Shown here: piece by piece, positions 1 through 12,700 of the stretch
Numbering within the stretch: the first letter of the stretch is position 1
Layout of the letters: each line of letters starts with the position of its first letter
The notes under the pieces: model-generated
What the model saw: only the letters and a program-made list of their open reading frames with translations
The model's database searches: none
What the model was told of the DNA's origin: nothing
NCBI GenBank assembly: GCA_008921705.1
Contig: VFFE01008918.1
Location: forward strand, 194,351-258,350
DNA from: Burhinus oedicnemus
Taxonomy: Eukaryota; Chordata; Aves; Charadriiformes; Burhinidae
Direction of reading: 5' to 3'
DNA: 64,000 nt
Translations under genes and position numbers: made by a program

Positions 1-58
1 CATTTCAGGATTAACCTGCTGCACCTTTACTAATAAAAACATGGTATCTGCTTTCCAG

Positions 59-193
59 TTCTCGCCAGCGTAGGTGGCCTCTACACTTCGGTTGTCGTTA
101 AGTACACAGATAACATTATGAAAGGCTTTTCTGCAGCGGCAGCCATTGTTCTTTCTACTGTGGCATCAGTCATTCTCTTTGGCCTCCAGATAA
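59..193 (+). CDS. SLC35A1: SLC35A1 penultimate coding exon
   Basis: Acceptor ctttccag ends at 58 and donor GTAAGTG begins at 194. The first two bases (TT) complete a Phe codon begun in the previous exon, outside the window, and the last base (A) starts the Thr codon of QIT. It encodes [15 protein letters not shown] and the membrane helix before the final one. Confidence 0.95.
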
Positions 194-1641
194 GTAAGTG
201 CCTTTTTGCCTTTGATTTGACCGTACATGCATGTTTTCCTCCTGGCTAGCAGGCTGCACGCATTTCACACCAAAGCCTCCTTTGAATTCTTCTGGTTTTA
301 ACTCCAGGACTCCTGTGCGCTAATGTGTCATCCCTGTTGTGTTACAAAAGGAGCCTGATGATCCTCTGCTTTCAAACGCATTCACAGTTTGTTCTTTCAG
401 AGGCATCCTGCAACCTCAAACGGAAAGATTCTTTCCAGTTTCAACAGCTTACGAGTTTGTGCAGCTTTCTTTGCGAATCACTTTCTGATGCAGTTTAGTG
501 TGTGATACAGCTGTTTGCCTGAGACTGCTGTTGATAAGTTATCATTTCTTCTTCGTTTTAGTACAGCCAGTGCCAAATTAATTCCTTAGCTATTTCTGCA
601 AGGGCTTTACGCATCCCTGTTGTTGTACCTGCTACTGCATTAACTTTTACCTTTCCTATTTGCTGTGGCCAACACCACATGAGAGCGAGTCACACAGCAG
701 CTGGGGTCATGACTGATGTGGTCAATATTTTTGAGAGGAAACCGCAGATTGCTTTGGGCTGTTCTGCAGCTACAAAGGATTCAATTCTGCGTCTGATACT
801 TTACCCAGTAGCTCCTGCTCAGTCCTTTACTATTTAGTTTTGGTATTTTTTTACTTTTCTACCATAATCCAAAGATGGTATGGTGTGATGCTAGAAAAAA
901 CAGCTTTCTGATGTAGCATTAGTGAGATGAAACTTAAGGAAAGTTTGCATAAGGAGAAAATCATCAGTGTTTGGCTGAAAAAGAACACCTTAAAGCAAGT
1001 GATGAAAAACACAACTAATTTAAAAACTCACTTGGACAGAACATTTTCTTAATGCTTGACACAAATCAAACCTGGACTGGTGATCTTTCTGTGAAAGCTT
1101 CATTAATGGTATTTCTTAACCTTGTCTAGAAGTGGAAAGGCAAACAAAGTGTGTTATCACAGGCTACTCTGTCCCATCCACTGTGTCTTTATCGTTAAGT
1201 TTATTGTAAGGTAAGTCTGTCAGATGGCATCTGGAACTACAGGAGATGTTTCACACTTGCTTTTCTGACCATCACCATGTTCTTGCTGATATGAGACTAA
1301 GTGAAATGGTGTGGGGATTGTAAATGCTCAAGAGTTCTCAGTGACAGAGGATGTCTAGATTCTGTGAATTACTAACAGCTTGTTGTCCTGTTTAGTTTTG
1401 AGTAACTTTAATACTGTCATTCAGGTATCATCATAACTTATATAGCTTGGTCTTCTGGAGGTGTCTTCTTATACGGAGGTGTTTAAATGAACTCTTTTAT
1501 CTCCTTTCAGCTGTTACCTTCTCCCTGGGTGCTCTCCTGGTGTGCATTTCCATTTACCTCTATGGATTACCTCGACAAGACACCACAAAAATCCAGCCAG
1601 CAGAGACTAAGAGCTCAAAGGAGAGACTCGCTACTGTGTGA
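59..1641 (+). CDS. SLC35A1: SLC35A1, CMP-sialic acid transporter, last two coding exons (partial)
   Basis: C-terminal part of the Golgi CMP-sialic acid/CMP antiporter, a nucleotide-sugar transporter of the drug/metabolite transporter superfamily that supplies CMP-sialic acid for sialylation. Coding segments 59-193 and 1511-1641 join in phase (A + CT gives Thr) and read [17 protein letters not shown]..., FGLQITVTFSLG and [11 protein letters not shown], ending ERLATV and TGA at 1639-1641. These match the vertebrate protein closely, as recalled from the family. The first segment covers a loop and a transmembrane helix rich in Ala/Ile/Val/Leu; the second begins with the last helix ([14 protein letters not shown]) and ends in a short cytosolic tail. 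The rodent/human tail ends in a hydrophobic motif described as an ER-export signal (IIGV type); here it ends LATV. Earlier exons lie left of the window. RARS2 converges from the right. Confidence 0.96.
194..1510 (+). other. SLC35A1: SLC35A1 last intron
   Basis: Begins GTAAGTG and ends ctcctttcag. I see no repeat, RNA gene or other coding segment in it. Confidence 0.85.
1511..1641 (+). CDS. SLC35A1: SLC35A1 last exon, coding part
   Basis: Starts right after ctcctttcag. It reads [16 protein letters not shown] and then the tail [20 protein letters not shown], with stop TGA at 1639-1641. The open frame continues upstream of the exon (from 1447) by chance; the splice join shows that the real reading starts at 1511. 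Confidence 0.95.
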
Positions 1642-3691
1642 CATTGTCCATAAAAATGGACAGACAAGAGAAAAAATGGACTTTAAAAAAAATGCATTTT
1701 TTTAAAATTAGCCTTAAGCTAGTCATGAAACGGTTTAAGTGGGATAGACTAAAAGCAGAAGTTAGTTCTGTTTTACATGTGAAGTTTCCAGTGGCCGATG
1801 CTGAGGCTATGTTATGGCCGAGGAGCTGGATGGATATTTTATTGAAGGTATTCTTCATTCACATCGGACAGTGAAGAGTCCCATTTACAAGGAAAACAGA
1901 ATGAAGGAACTGAATACTCAATTGTATATAATGTACATAACGGAGGGGAATTGGTTCTTTGTGTATTTGATAAACTGTCTTGCCTTTTGACGGCAGAAAT
2001 GCCCAAAAGCTTCATAAAAATATACTAAAAAGAGCAATTACTGCCAGCATTTTCTCGTAAACTACTTAGCAATTGCAGTTGGATCAACAACAGGAAAAGT
2101 TTCTCTTCTAGGCGATACATAGGAGATGAACAGAGTACCTCGCCAGTGTTTGTATGATGAATTAATAGTTTTTTTTTCCCTCCATGCAATCAAGTCTTGT
2201 GTGTCCTGACACAACTCCACAAGGAGTAACCATGCTTCAAGCATCCCTTACCTAGAAGTGATAAGAGCCAGCACTTGCTCTTCAGTTTAAAAAAACAGAA
2301 TGAAAGATTGGTGTTTCTCTAAGTTGCAGATTTTCTTTCACTTTCAAATGTTTTTTATACCTGCTGTAGCCGGTAGAGAGATCTTCTATTTTATTATCTT
2401 CTATGTGTTTTGTCAAACCCCAGTTGTATGGGGGAAGGTTCATATGTCTTCTTGTATCTCTGGCTTAAGTATGAATGAGTCAACTAGAAGATTTTTATCT
2501 GTACATTTTATCTTTGAAACTTTTGTGTGTGTAACAGAGTGATGCTTGAAAAGAGTTCCTGTAACGCATGTTAGGCTTTGAATTAATTTGAGTGCCAAAT
2601 GTATAATTTCAACCTCCTCCCTCCTTTTCTAAGGCCTCACTTGGTTCAACCCTTCCAGAAACTGCAATTCTGTGTTGAGGCAAAACTGACTTCAGTGCTG
2701 TGGGCAACTTATTTACATTCAAAGTGGAGTCAAAAATGTGACCAAGTTTACATCCTGGTTAGATTCCATCAGACATGAGTTAACCAGCTGGGTTTTACAT
2801 GTTAAACACAGCAGTAACAAACCTGTGTAAATTCTGTTCCAGTGGGAGAGGATGCTCTGCTCCCTTTTTTGCTAGCTGCTCTGTGCATTTAAACAGTATG
2901 TCACCATAGTGCTGGTCTGGTGAGTCAAGGCTGTGGTGGTGGTAGGTATTATCAGGCATTTCAGAGGCTGAAGCAGCCACCTGCACTACCTCACTCAGGA
3001 CACTTCAGCTCTTCAGCAGTGTGAGGAGGCCTCAGGGGTGCCAAGCAGCACCTGTCGTGTCTGACCATGTGTGTGGTGCTGAGGGAGCACTGCAGTTCCT
3101 GTTCCACCAGCTGGGCAACCAACCCTCTTCTTCCCAGTCATCACGTCGGCATGAGAGGAATGGGTGAGGAACAGGATGTGACAGAGTTGGCAGCTGGTCT
3201 TGGCTAATGTTACTGAAGGGGGAGTGTGGTACAACACACAGGAAAAAACTCTCTGGCACAGCCTGACTCACTCAGTTTGTTACAGCATACAGCGTACCTG
3301 TAGCTCTTGTACCATTAGGCCTAAGTACACAATGGCAACCACAGATGGGAGAACTTTGATTGCTTAGGGCAGCACAGGTAACGCCACTTCCTCCACCAAA
3401 AGGATGTTATATTTACAAAGGTAAATACAGAGCAGTTCTCTTTTATGGGAAATGCCAGGTAGACTAGTGTCTCAAGTACGCTAGTCCTGCCAAATGCCTG
3501 GGAGAAAGCAATTGCAACAACTCTGGAAGACTGTGCCATGCATGCCTTTCTGCAGTCACTATGGAACATACAAACCTCCAAGAGCAGACAGCACGTTTCC
3601 AGACTGCATTAGCCATGACACACAGGAGAGTATATTCTTGAAAAAAAATCCTTTTACTAGGAGATATGACTTTACATTGCATACAGCCTCA
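1642..3691. other. Convergent 3' UTR / intergenic interval between SLC35A1 and RARS2
   Basis: About 2.05 kb separate the two stop codons. The left part should be the SLC35A1 3' UTR and the right part the RARS2 3' UTR. On the + strand I find no AATAAA or ATTAAA in the whole interval. On the - strand, AATAAA occurs at 2390-2395 and 1838-1843 (read as tttatt on +), the nearer being 1.3 kb past the RARS2 stop. UTR ends therefore cannot be placed. The short open frames here resemble nothing I recognise. Confidence 0.6.
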
Positions 3692-3778
3692 TTACATTTG
3701 AGTTACAGGTGTAATGCCAAGAAGTTTCATTCCGTTGGCTAGAACTGAGCGTGCAGCTTGAAAAAGACAGAGCCTTGC
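3692..3778 (-). CDS. RARS2: RARS2 exon 20, coding part
   Basis: Residues 552-579 and stop: [18 protein letters not shown], then [10 protein letters not shown] and TAA (complement of 3692-3694). The 3' UTR continues leftwards. Confidence 0.95.
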   Translation of the reverse strand, partial: ARLCLFQAARSVLANGMKLLGITPVTQM

Positions 3779-6700
3779 CTGGAAAACAAGAACAGTTGTC
3801 AGTTTACAGTATTGCTACAGGATAGGGTGTAGTTCTCAGGACAGCAGTTAGGAGCAGCCTGTCAGAGGTGAGAACACTGTGCTCATCCTCTGTCCCCATG
3901 CAGGGCACTGGGATTTAGACACGCACAATCTGAGCACTAACACACCAATGCTGGCAGAATTCACTCCAGCTGTTGATAGCCCATTGCAGTGTCAACAGAG
4001 GGACACTTCTGTTAACGAAGGGAAGCTGGAGAGCCCAGCCTAGTACCCTCAGGGCAGAGCGACCAGAGGAGATGCCTGCAAAAGAGCGAGCAAAGACTAA
4101 AAATTGAAAATCTTTCTGCACTACAGGCTGCTACAGCCTGAGGATACTGATGGAATCCCTCCTCTCATTGTGCCTGGGTTAGAGGCTGTCAAGCAATTAC
4201 GGGCCGCTTTGAAAATGTCACTCTTCCTTGTCAATGTCTTAGCAGTTATGCAGCTGGCTGTTTGGGAAGGGCTCTATCAACCTTGCTCCAAAAACCCAGT
4301 TCCTGAAAGCTGTCACAGTGTAAGATATTTAGAAATATTTTTTTTTTACAGAATAAGGAACTGAAATTTTCCTTGTAGCTTGGGCTTAGTTGTTCTTCCC
4401 AAGAACGCACAGAACCATGTTCACAGGCAGGTATACCTACAGAGTGCAGCTCTATCAATTCCACTGAAATTTTTTCCCCACAACACAGCTCAACACTTAA
4501 ATGTGATTTCCTACTGAAATCAGATAGGTAACTCTTTTTGAAATAGATGAAAGAGAAAAGGAAGGCAGTGTAATTACTGTATCATTTACTGAGCAGTTAA
4601 GGGGTCAAACGTTGCCTGGGAGATCAGTAGAAAATAATTTGCATCTATTTGGAAGTGCACATTAACAGTTGCCAGCCTCAGTGCTTTAGCTAGAAAGGCA
4701 GTACAGACAACTTGGGATATGTAGGTGGCAAGAGGGAGGGGAGAGATTCAGTTACTTCCTAATTCTCTGTCTTCCCACATAACCACTAAAGGAAACCATC
4801 AGAAATTAACCAGTAAGTTAAATACTCAAATGTTTACTTTTTAAAAGTTCAGAAGGAAAGGTGATAAGAAGGAAAGAGGTTTGACTGGGTTTGGGGCAGT
4901 TGTCCTTATGGAGCGTTCTGTTTTGGAAAGATCAGGCAGAGCAGCCCTTTCCCGAAGGCACACCTGTGAACAGCAATCCCTGCCATCCAAAAGCAGTGCC
5001 ACCCACGGAACAGCCTGTCTGTTGGCTCATTAGCCTGCAGGTGCATATTCACCCGAGTGGTTACACAGCTGGGTTGGCAAAGCCCTAATGGATCATTCCT
5101 CTGGGACGCCCTACACAGACTCCAGCCACACAACCAACGCTGTGCCATACCTGGGCTAGTTCAGGGGTGCTGCCTTTCACAGGAAGAGTTTTATGTGCCA
5201 CAGCTGCAAGATGGCTGAAATAGAAAACAGGATGAGAGTGGTAAGAACGAGCAAGTCTCCTGACAAGAGCAGTGCTATGGGCTACAGAAAGCAGAAGAAC
5301 TGGAAGAGCCACAACTGCAGCATGCCAGAGACTTATCTCCAACAGCCTCCTTCACCTGGCTGAGGGATGGCATGGTTTTCTGTAGCCTGCATGTTGTCAG
5401 GGCGTGCCATCAACAACTTAATGCTCAAAAAAAAAAAACCCAAACCAAAACAATCTCTCCACTCCCCTCCTGGAAAAAAAATGCAAAACTGCTCTGGAAA
5501 GATCCCTGAGAGCTTGCCCCGTCATTCCCAAGGTGCATGATTCCTTATACAATTTTCCTTAACTTGTTAAAGCCTTCCCCACACAGGCTCTACAGCTTCC
5601 TCCAGCAAGTCTACTCCAGTGTTTCACTGTGCTGTTAAATCAGACAGGTCCCTATGGGGACCCTCCCCACAGAGGTCACATACGCAGTATGACTTATAGT
5701 AATAATATGCTTTGTCCATCTCAACACTTAGGCTGAGATCAGTGGTTAAACGGGGTTTGGACAAAATTTCCTAGCTGAAATTTTGAGATTTGAGAGCATG
5801 TTATCAGCTGAAATCTGCTCTTTAAGATAGAATTAGTCCAGCATGATTTTGGGTTCAGACATTGGGTTACAGCCAAGTGATTCTTTCTTCTTGAAAGCAA
5901 TTAGTTTCTGAGGAGGCTCCTGGTTCCTTTGTTCCTGGTTCCAACCTCGATATCTACTATTTATTATATTATTTGCTATCCTACTTTATACCTTTCCTGC
6001 TCCAGAGAAACTGTCCCACAAATTTACATCTTCCCACTATTCAAAGCAGAGCAGATGTGAGGGCTGGAGAGCCAGCTCAGGAAGACCTGTCCTCACTGGA
6101 GACAGACACCAGTATCAGCAATCACCTTACCTAAGGGTGAGGAGGTAGCTGACAATGTGCTTGGGTTGTAGATCCTGAGAAGATCTATATAGGACCTCAT
6201 CATACCTGTGAAAAAAGAAAAGGATTGTTTGGTGTTAAAGTGGTAGGAAGGTGTACTCAGATATAAGGCTCATCAAACTTGCTTAAGTTGAACAAACACA
6301 CAACCACAAATTAACAAATATAATTAACAAATATAATCTTCTGAACTAGACCTAAGCCATGTAATTAGTACACAATTGATTATTTCTTCCTTGTTCACTT
6401 ATTATTGAAGGAGAGATCACTTCTGCTCCTCATCATGCAAATGCTGTAGATGGCAGAGCTCAGAGAGGCAGGCTATAGCAAAGAGAACACAAGAGCTATA
6501 TTTGCTCCTGGAACATTATGTTTGGTTTTACATTTCAACACTAATTGTAAGTGCCTAGGAGCAAAAAACATGTATTAAATAACCAAGGCAGTCAAAATAG
6601 TCCCTTAGAGGATGTTGCCTTTAGTACATGCAGCTTAGAATTTTAAGTAGCTAAAGGGAATCTTGTAACATTAGAAAAGGCAAAAACAAAGTGGGTTTAC

Positions 6701-9700
6701 ATAATCCTGGAATAAAATCAACTTATGTAAGACCGTATTAAACTGGATAATACAGGCAGAACCATGGAGATCCATGTTTTTTCTTCGTGTTCTGCTGTCC
6801 ACTTGTGCACATCCTCTTTTTCAAGCCTGAAAGAAGTTACCAACACCTCTGGAGCTGAATAGATTTCAAATACAAAGTGGGGAGTGGACTTCCTGGTCTT
6901 TGCTCAGCTCCCAGGCCCATCCCTGCCAGCACGCCCAAGCTGAATTTCCCTGGGATCTTCCTCCTTTAAAGGCAAACTTCAGGAGAACTGGGGAGTGAGC
7001 TCTGATAACAAGGACTCAGTGGTCATGTAAGAGCTATAGCACCAGGGAGGGAGTGCTTCCCATTGCCTTGGCGGGTAAGCTACAAAAACATCTCTTACAC
7101 GTGCATTCAGCAGCTCATCTCAGCCAGCATGCCCCAGGCGGCCACTGCTCAAACAGGGAAGGTTACTGCCTTTGTATCACTGTGCACAGACATGAGAGAG
7201 GCAAAAATCAGAGGAACCTCTGCACTGTCTCAGGGACAGCTTAGATACCAGCAGCTGCTGGCCCCTCAGAGACAGCGATGTAGGTATAGAAAATATACTA
7301 TTAACTTAACAAGCACCATCAAACAGCCATTAATAAAACAACAAAGTTGGTTATCAAATGAAGGGGCCCTCTTTTGATACCAACTTTGTTGCTTCATGAA
7401 GCTGCCATTTCAGTGTTGGCCTATGACAACTTGTTAGATTATTTTATCAGTTAAGTACGTTCACTTTTGCAGGGATATATGTTACCTTCAATCTTCCATT
7501 CATTAGTCTGAAAAGTTAATAGTATTCAGAACTGGTCAGCTAATTTTAAGGGCAAATGTTTGGAAGCTTTTCAAACAGCAGAAGCAGAGCCATGGGAAGT
7601 GGGCTTCTGGCAGCTCAGGAGTGTTTATCATGGAAACTTTTCAAGAAGCATCTACTCATGGCAACTCACAAGGAGGACTGAACACTAATTGTTACTCCTG
7701 AAATCATGGGATATTTACATGTCAGTTTGTTAGCGACTTAGAGCCTGGTCTAATGGATAACCTAAATACTGCTTTCTGCTGGAAGTAAAGGCCCCAGGAG
7801 ATGTTTCATACAAACTCTGTACGGTGCTTGGTCAGACTCAAAGGCCTTTGCAATAAGCAGACCTGAAGCTCTATATAAATAAGAGCCCTGCAGTGCAGCA
7901 ACATCATCTGTTCTAGAATGGACACGTCTGGGATGCAGTGATTCCTGTGAATCAACCTGAAATACATTAACCCTGTCAGTTTTCACACATAAGACAGGCA
8001 GCTATACACTAATCTGATAAAAACCAAGAAACAACCCACAAGGTTTCTGTGAAATACAATTGCACTGGATAAATAAGACACTACTGGTCTTATTTAGAGT
8101 GCTGGCTGGTCTTGCTATTCCTCAAGAGAGCATGCAGCATACGATAAACTGCAGGCAGACCTCTTGAGGCAATTACAGTTAACGGTAGGACTCTCCAACC
8201 TATAGCTGCAGGCTGGAAGGAGCCACCTGGGACTCTGACAGGACTTTTCGAAGTCCAAATTTTAAACAGATATCCTCAAGAAGGCCTTAGTGTGGCCAAA
8301 GGAGTTAATTCTTTGGCACTGTGCAATGCGGTACATAGGACCTCTCACTAGGAATTCTAAAAGCCTCAATTACTTCCAATTCCATCACAGGCTGCGCAAC
8401 ATGTACAACTCCCCTGCCTCTGTTATTTTAATTATACATCTATGAAATAATGAAAACAGAAACTGCTCAACTTTAAGAGAGAATTAATGAAAACATTACT
8501 GCTATTAACAGGTATTAGTTGTGCATGTTCAGTAGCTCTGCAGGATGTTGAGCTACTGAATGTGCATGCACATACTCCATTTCACCTCTCCCAGGACCAA
8601 TTCCTCTCCCCTTTCCCACATGACAAAAACAGAACAAGAGGGACTGTAATGGTGTACTCCCCACCTCCCCCAACCTGACCTTTATCTCCCGTAACCCTGT
8701 CCAAGCGATAACCACCCATGCTGGTCATAATGGGTGCATCTAGTCATGATGGCTGCATCCGGGGCTCAAAGGTTGTTTTGGGGAGACAGAGAACAACACA
8801 ATAGCCAAGGGCTAACGAGCAAGAGTAGCCAAGGGCTAACTTGAGCAATGCTGGTACTATGGTCGATATGCAAATGCGACTATAAGTCAATTATACTACC
8901 CCCATAAAAAGTCAACAGCCCAAGAGCCATTTGAGCTTTCCTGCATAGCAGCAGGCTACATACCAGGATTTCCCCTTGAGTAAGGGCACCTCTCAAGGTT
9001 ACTTCCGCTTCCCACAGCATTCTCCTGGAGAAACTGGCTGCTCATGGCTTGGATGGATGTACTCTTTGCTGGGTCAAAAACTGGTTGGAAGCCTGGGTCC
9101 AAAGAGTGGTGGTGAATGGATTTAAATCTAGTTGGCGGCCAGTCACAAATGGGGCTCCCCAGGGCTCTGTATTGGGGCTGGTTCTGTTTAATATCTTTAT
9201 CAATGACCTGGATGAGGGGATTGAGTGCACCCTCAGTAAGTTTGCAGATGACACCAAGTTGGTTGGGAGTGTCGATCTGCTTGAGGGTAGGATGGCCCTA
9301 TAGCGGGTTCTGGACCGTCTGCATTGATGGGTTGAGGCCAATGGTATGAAGTTCAACAAGGCCAAGTGCCAGGTCCTGCACGTGGGTCACAACAACCCCA
9401 TGCAGCACTACAGGCTTGGGGAAGAGTGGCTGGAAAGCTGCCTGGCAGAAAAGGACCTGGGGGTGTTAGTCAACAGCTGGCTGAATATGAGCAAGCAGTG
9501 TGCCCAGGTGGTCAAGGCCGCCAACAGCATCCTGGCTTGTAACAGGAATAGTGCAGCCAGCAGGACTAGGGAGGTGATCGTCCCCCTGTACTCGGCACTG
9601 GTAAGGCCCCACCTCGAATACTGTGTTCAGTTTTGGGCCCCTCACGACAAGAAAGACATTGAGGTGCTGGAGTGTTTCCAGAGAAGGGCAACGAAGCTGG

Positions 9701-12700
9701 TGAGGGGTCTAGAGAACAAGTCTTATGAGGAGCGGCTGAGGGAACTGGGGTTGTTTAGCCTGGAGACAAGGAGGCTGAGGGGAGACGTTATTGCTCTCTA
9801 CAGCTACCTGAAAGGAAGTTGTAGAGTGGCGGGGGTCAGTCTCATCTCCCAAATAACAACCAATAGGACGAGAGGAAATGGCCTCAAGTTGCACCAGAGG
9901 AGGTTTAGATTGGGTATTAGGAAAAATTTCTTCACAGAAAGGGTTATCAAACATTGGAACAGGCTGCCCAGGGAAGTGCTGGAATCACCATCCCTGGAGG
10001 TATTTAAAAGACGGGTAGATGTGGTGCTGAGGGACATGGTTTAGTGGTGGTTTTGGCAGTGTTAGGTTGATGGTTGGACTCAATCTTAAAGGTCCCTTCC
10101 AACCTAGGTGATTCTATGATTCTTGAGATTAAGAGATTCCTTGCCACAACAGATCCTCGGTTAGCGGTTTATAGCAAGCTAAACTTTGAAATTCTTAGCT
10201 GAGTGATATAAAGGATTGATTGCACACGTATAATCTTTTAGACATAAACCGTTGAACGAGTCTGGGACTAGGACTGGATCCAGCCACACCTAGACTCCTC
10301 TCTGAGGACGAGTTTAGAAAGCAAGGGGGTTCTTTCTGAACCCCATGACTCAACAAGAGGGTCTCCCTGACAGTTCTGTCTGACCCTGTCCTCTATGCAG
10401 TAAAAAAACCAAGTGTGCCTTGCCATTGAATCTTGTTAAAACACTGTCGCATTTACTGTTGAACTTTGTTGAATCCCTGTTTTATCGCTGCTTCTCTCTT
10501 CAAGTGAAATGCATCACCCTATCCACTACACGGACCAAACAAATCTGCAGCTAGTATTTATATAGAGCTTAGCATATTTTTGTGAAGACAAGAAATAATT
10601 AAGAGGCTCGTGTACCCAGAGCATGTTCCAAATATCACTTTTTCCCTCATATGGCTTCTAAAGTCCATGAAGATGTCAAGTGAGGTCTACTGTTGCAATC
10701 AGTATGAGCCAGCAGACAAGCCATTGCCCGAAATAGCCATTTCCCTCTCATGATTGTGCAGTCTGTGCCTGCTCAACAGGCTGGCAGCAAATCCAGAATT
10801 TTATTTTAAGGGAACTGGTATTTGGAAAGAAAACTAGACAAACCTGAGAAGATGCTGAAGAACAGAGATGGCATCTGGCTCTTGCAAGCACGCCACATTA
10901 ACGTCAGTTAGCTGCTCATTCCCATGCATCTGTTCTAAACTAAAATGTAAGCATGAAAAACAAAGCTGAACAAGAAAAACAGACATTTGTGTTTTTAAGA
11001 AAAAAGGGTAGGCATCTTCTGCTCAAGCTGAATGGAACACTGAGACAGACTAGCTGACTTCAACCCAAAATAAAAAAAATTAAAATTTGTGATAGCCATT
11101 CAGTACCAATGGGATTACAGATATGCATGGACAACAGGTCCAGAAACTGCTGCTAAAAGGACTAAGGAGGTAGTCAATACCCTAGTAATGCTACGCTAGT
11201 ACCATCAATACCTAGATGATAAGGGTGTACAAGAGGAATACCAAAAGGGATCAGGCTTGCATGTTATCCCTGAACACCATCTCCTATTACCATTGCCTCA
11301 CACAAAATACCAGGTTGCATGGACCTTTGGCCTGATCCAGGAAGGTATCTTACACGCTATTATGAAAATACATATCCATGTCTGCATTACAAATGATCTG
11401 AAAGATCACTATAATTGCTAAAACTGTTCAAACTGGATGCTTCTAAAATTCTTTTAAAAAATAATTAAACATGTCAGGTGTTTGACCTGAGTCAGCAGGA
11501 AGGGGTCTGCTTTTAACCTTGGTTACTAACAGTGGGAAATAACAGAATGTTAAAACAAACACTAGCTACAGTGGTAGCCAAAAACATCTAAGTTCATGAT
11601 TTGGTATATTTTACAAGTGCGGACATTTTGGTTTTTACATCAGTTTCCTTAATCCTAGGGCCACCGTTCTTTATCAATGACACCAACAGGCTGTTCCTAG
11701 AACTGGGAAAGTACATGGACAGTTAGCCCAGCCCTGTGGAAATGAGGTGGAAATTTCATTTTAATTGACTTGCTCTTCTGGGAAGTCTCAGTGATTCCTT
11801 TCATAAACTCATACCTCTGCAAAAAAGTGAACTTGTCATATTTAGGGAAGGAATAAACACTACTACGTAACAAAGCAGTAAGTTAATAAGGTTAGAATAC
11901 TTTCAAACTGTACTTCTGCATACAAACGCTCCTCTTACCTATGAAGTCTGGCATGGGTGTACTGCAAGAACACGCCTGTATCTCCACGACTTTGAAGAGC
12001 TCGATCCCAGCTAAACTGATAATCAGATGACAGAAGGCCCCGGAAGTCCTGGAAGAGTAAATTAACGTCACCTAGATATGGCTCTCCATCTCAATTTTTA
12101 ACTTTTCACAGAAGATGCAAACATCTTGGGGGGCAGCTCAGACTCACTTGAATTATTAGTGCCGCAAGACCAACTTTCTCTGCTGTATCCATAGGGTCTT
12201 CTATCTCTTTGGTTGCTAAAGAGAAACAGAGAAAAAGAAATCATAAGTCCGTAACAGCATAACAACTCCCTTGCTCAGACTTGGAGATACCAATAAGACA
12301 GGATCTTCTAAAACTGTGAACTAGCAATATGGAAATTGTAAGGATGCATACACCAAGAAGGCCAGGATATAAATCTTTCTTAGAAGCTGGGATACAGCTG
12401 TTTCAGATGGGCTCTTTCCCACTTCCCCTAGTATGCGTAATGCAGATTTTAAGCTCAGAAGCGTTCACTATAATGGGCTAGACAGACTACACTGAACTCC
12501 TCTTCACAATCCAGACATCCAGTTTCTAAGATCATGAAGAGAATGACAGGGAAATTCAGATTTTGTTTAAAAACTAATAAAAAACTCCAAGTGATATGGA
12601 GGCATAAACAGTCAAAGAAAAATTGTTCCAATGCCTAATGGAGCATTTGGATGTACATTTAGGGAGTATTCACACCATCAACTGTAGGTATCTAAACTGA

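Larger units (their letters stand above)
6206..10843 (-). other. RARS2: RARS2 intron 17
   Basis: Largest RARS2 intron. It holds a perfect 13-bp x 2 tandem (aattaacaaatat) at 6309-6334 and, from 8645 to 10530, the LTR with its nested CR1. The stretch 6340-8640 shows nothing I can name. Confidence 0.75.

Noticed and set aside
9346..10044. 232-codon + strand frame as a host gene
   Set aside because: Its content is the C-terminal part of CR1 ORF2, and it ends in a CR1 3' tail.
10932..10936. Proximal AG as acceptor of RARS2 exon 17
   Set aside because: It breaks the frame; the AG 5 bases upstream yields the conserved LHSLE join.
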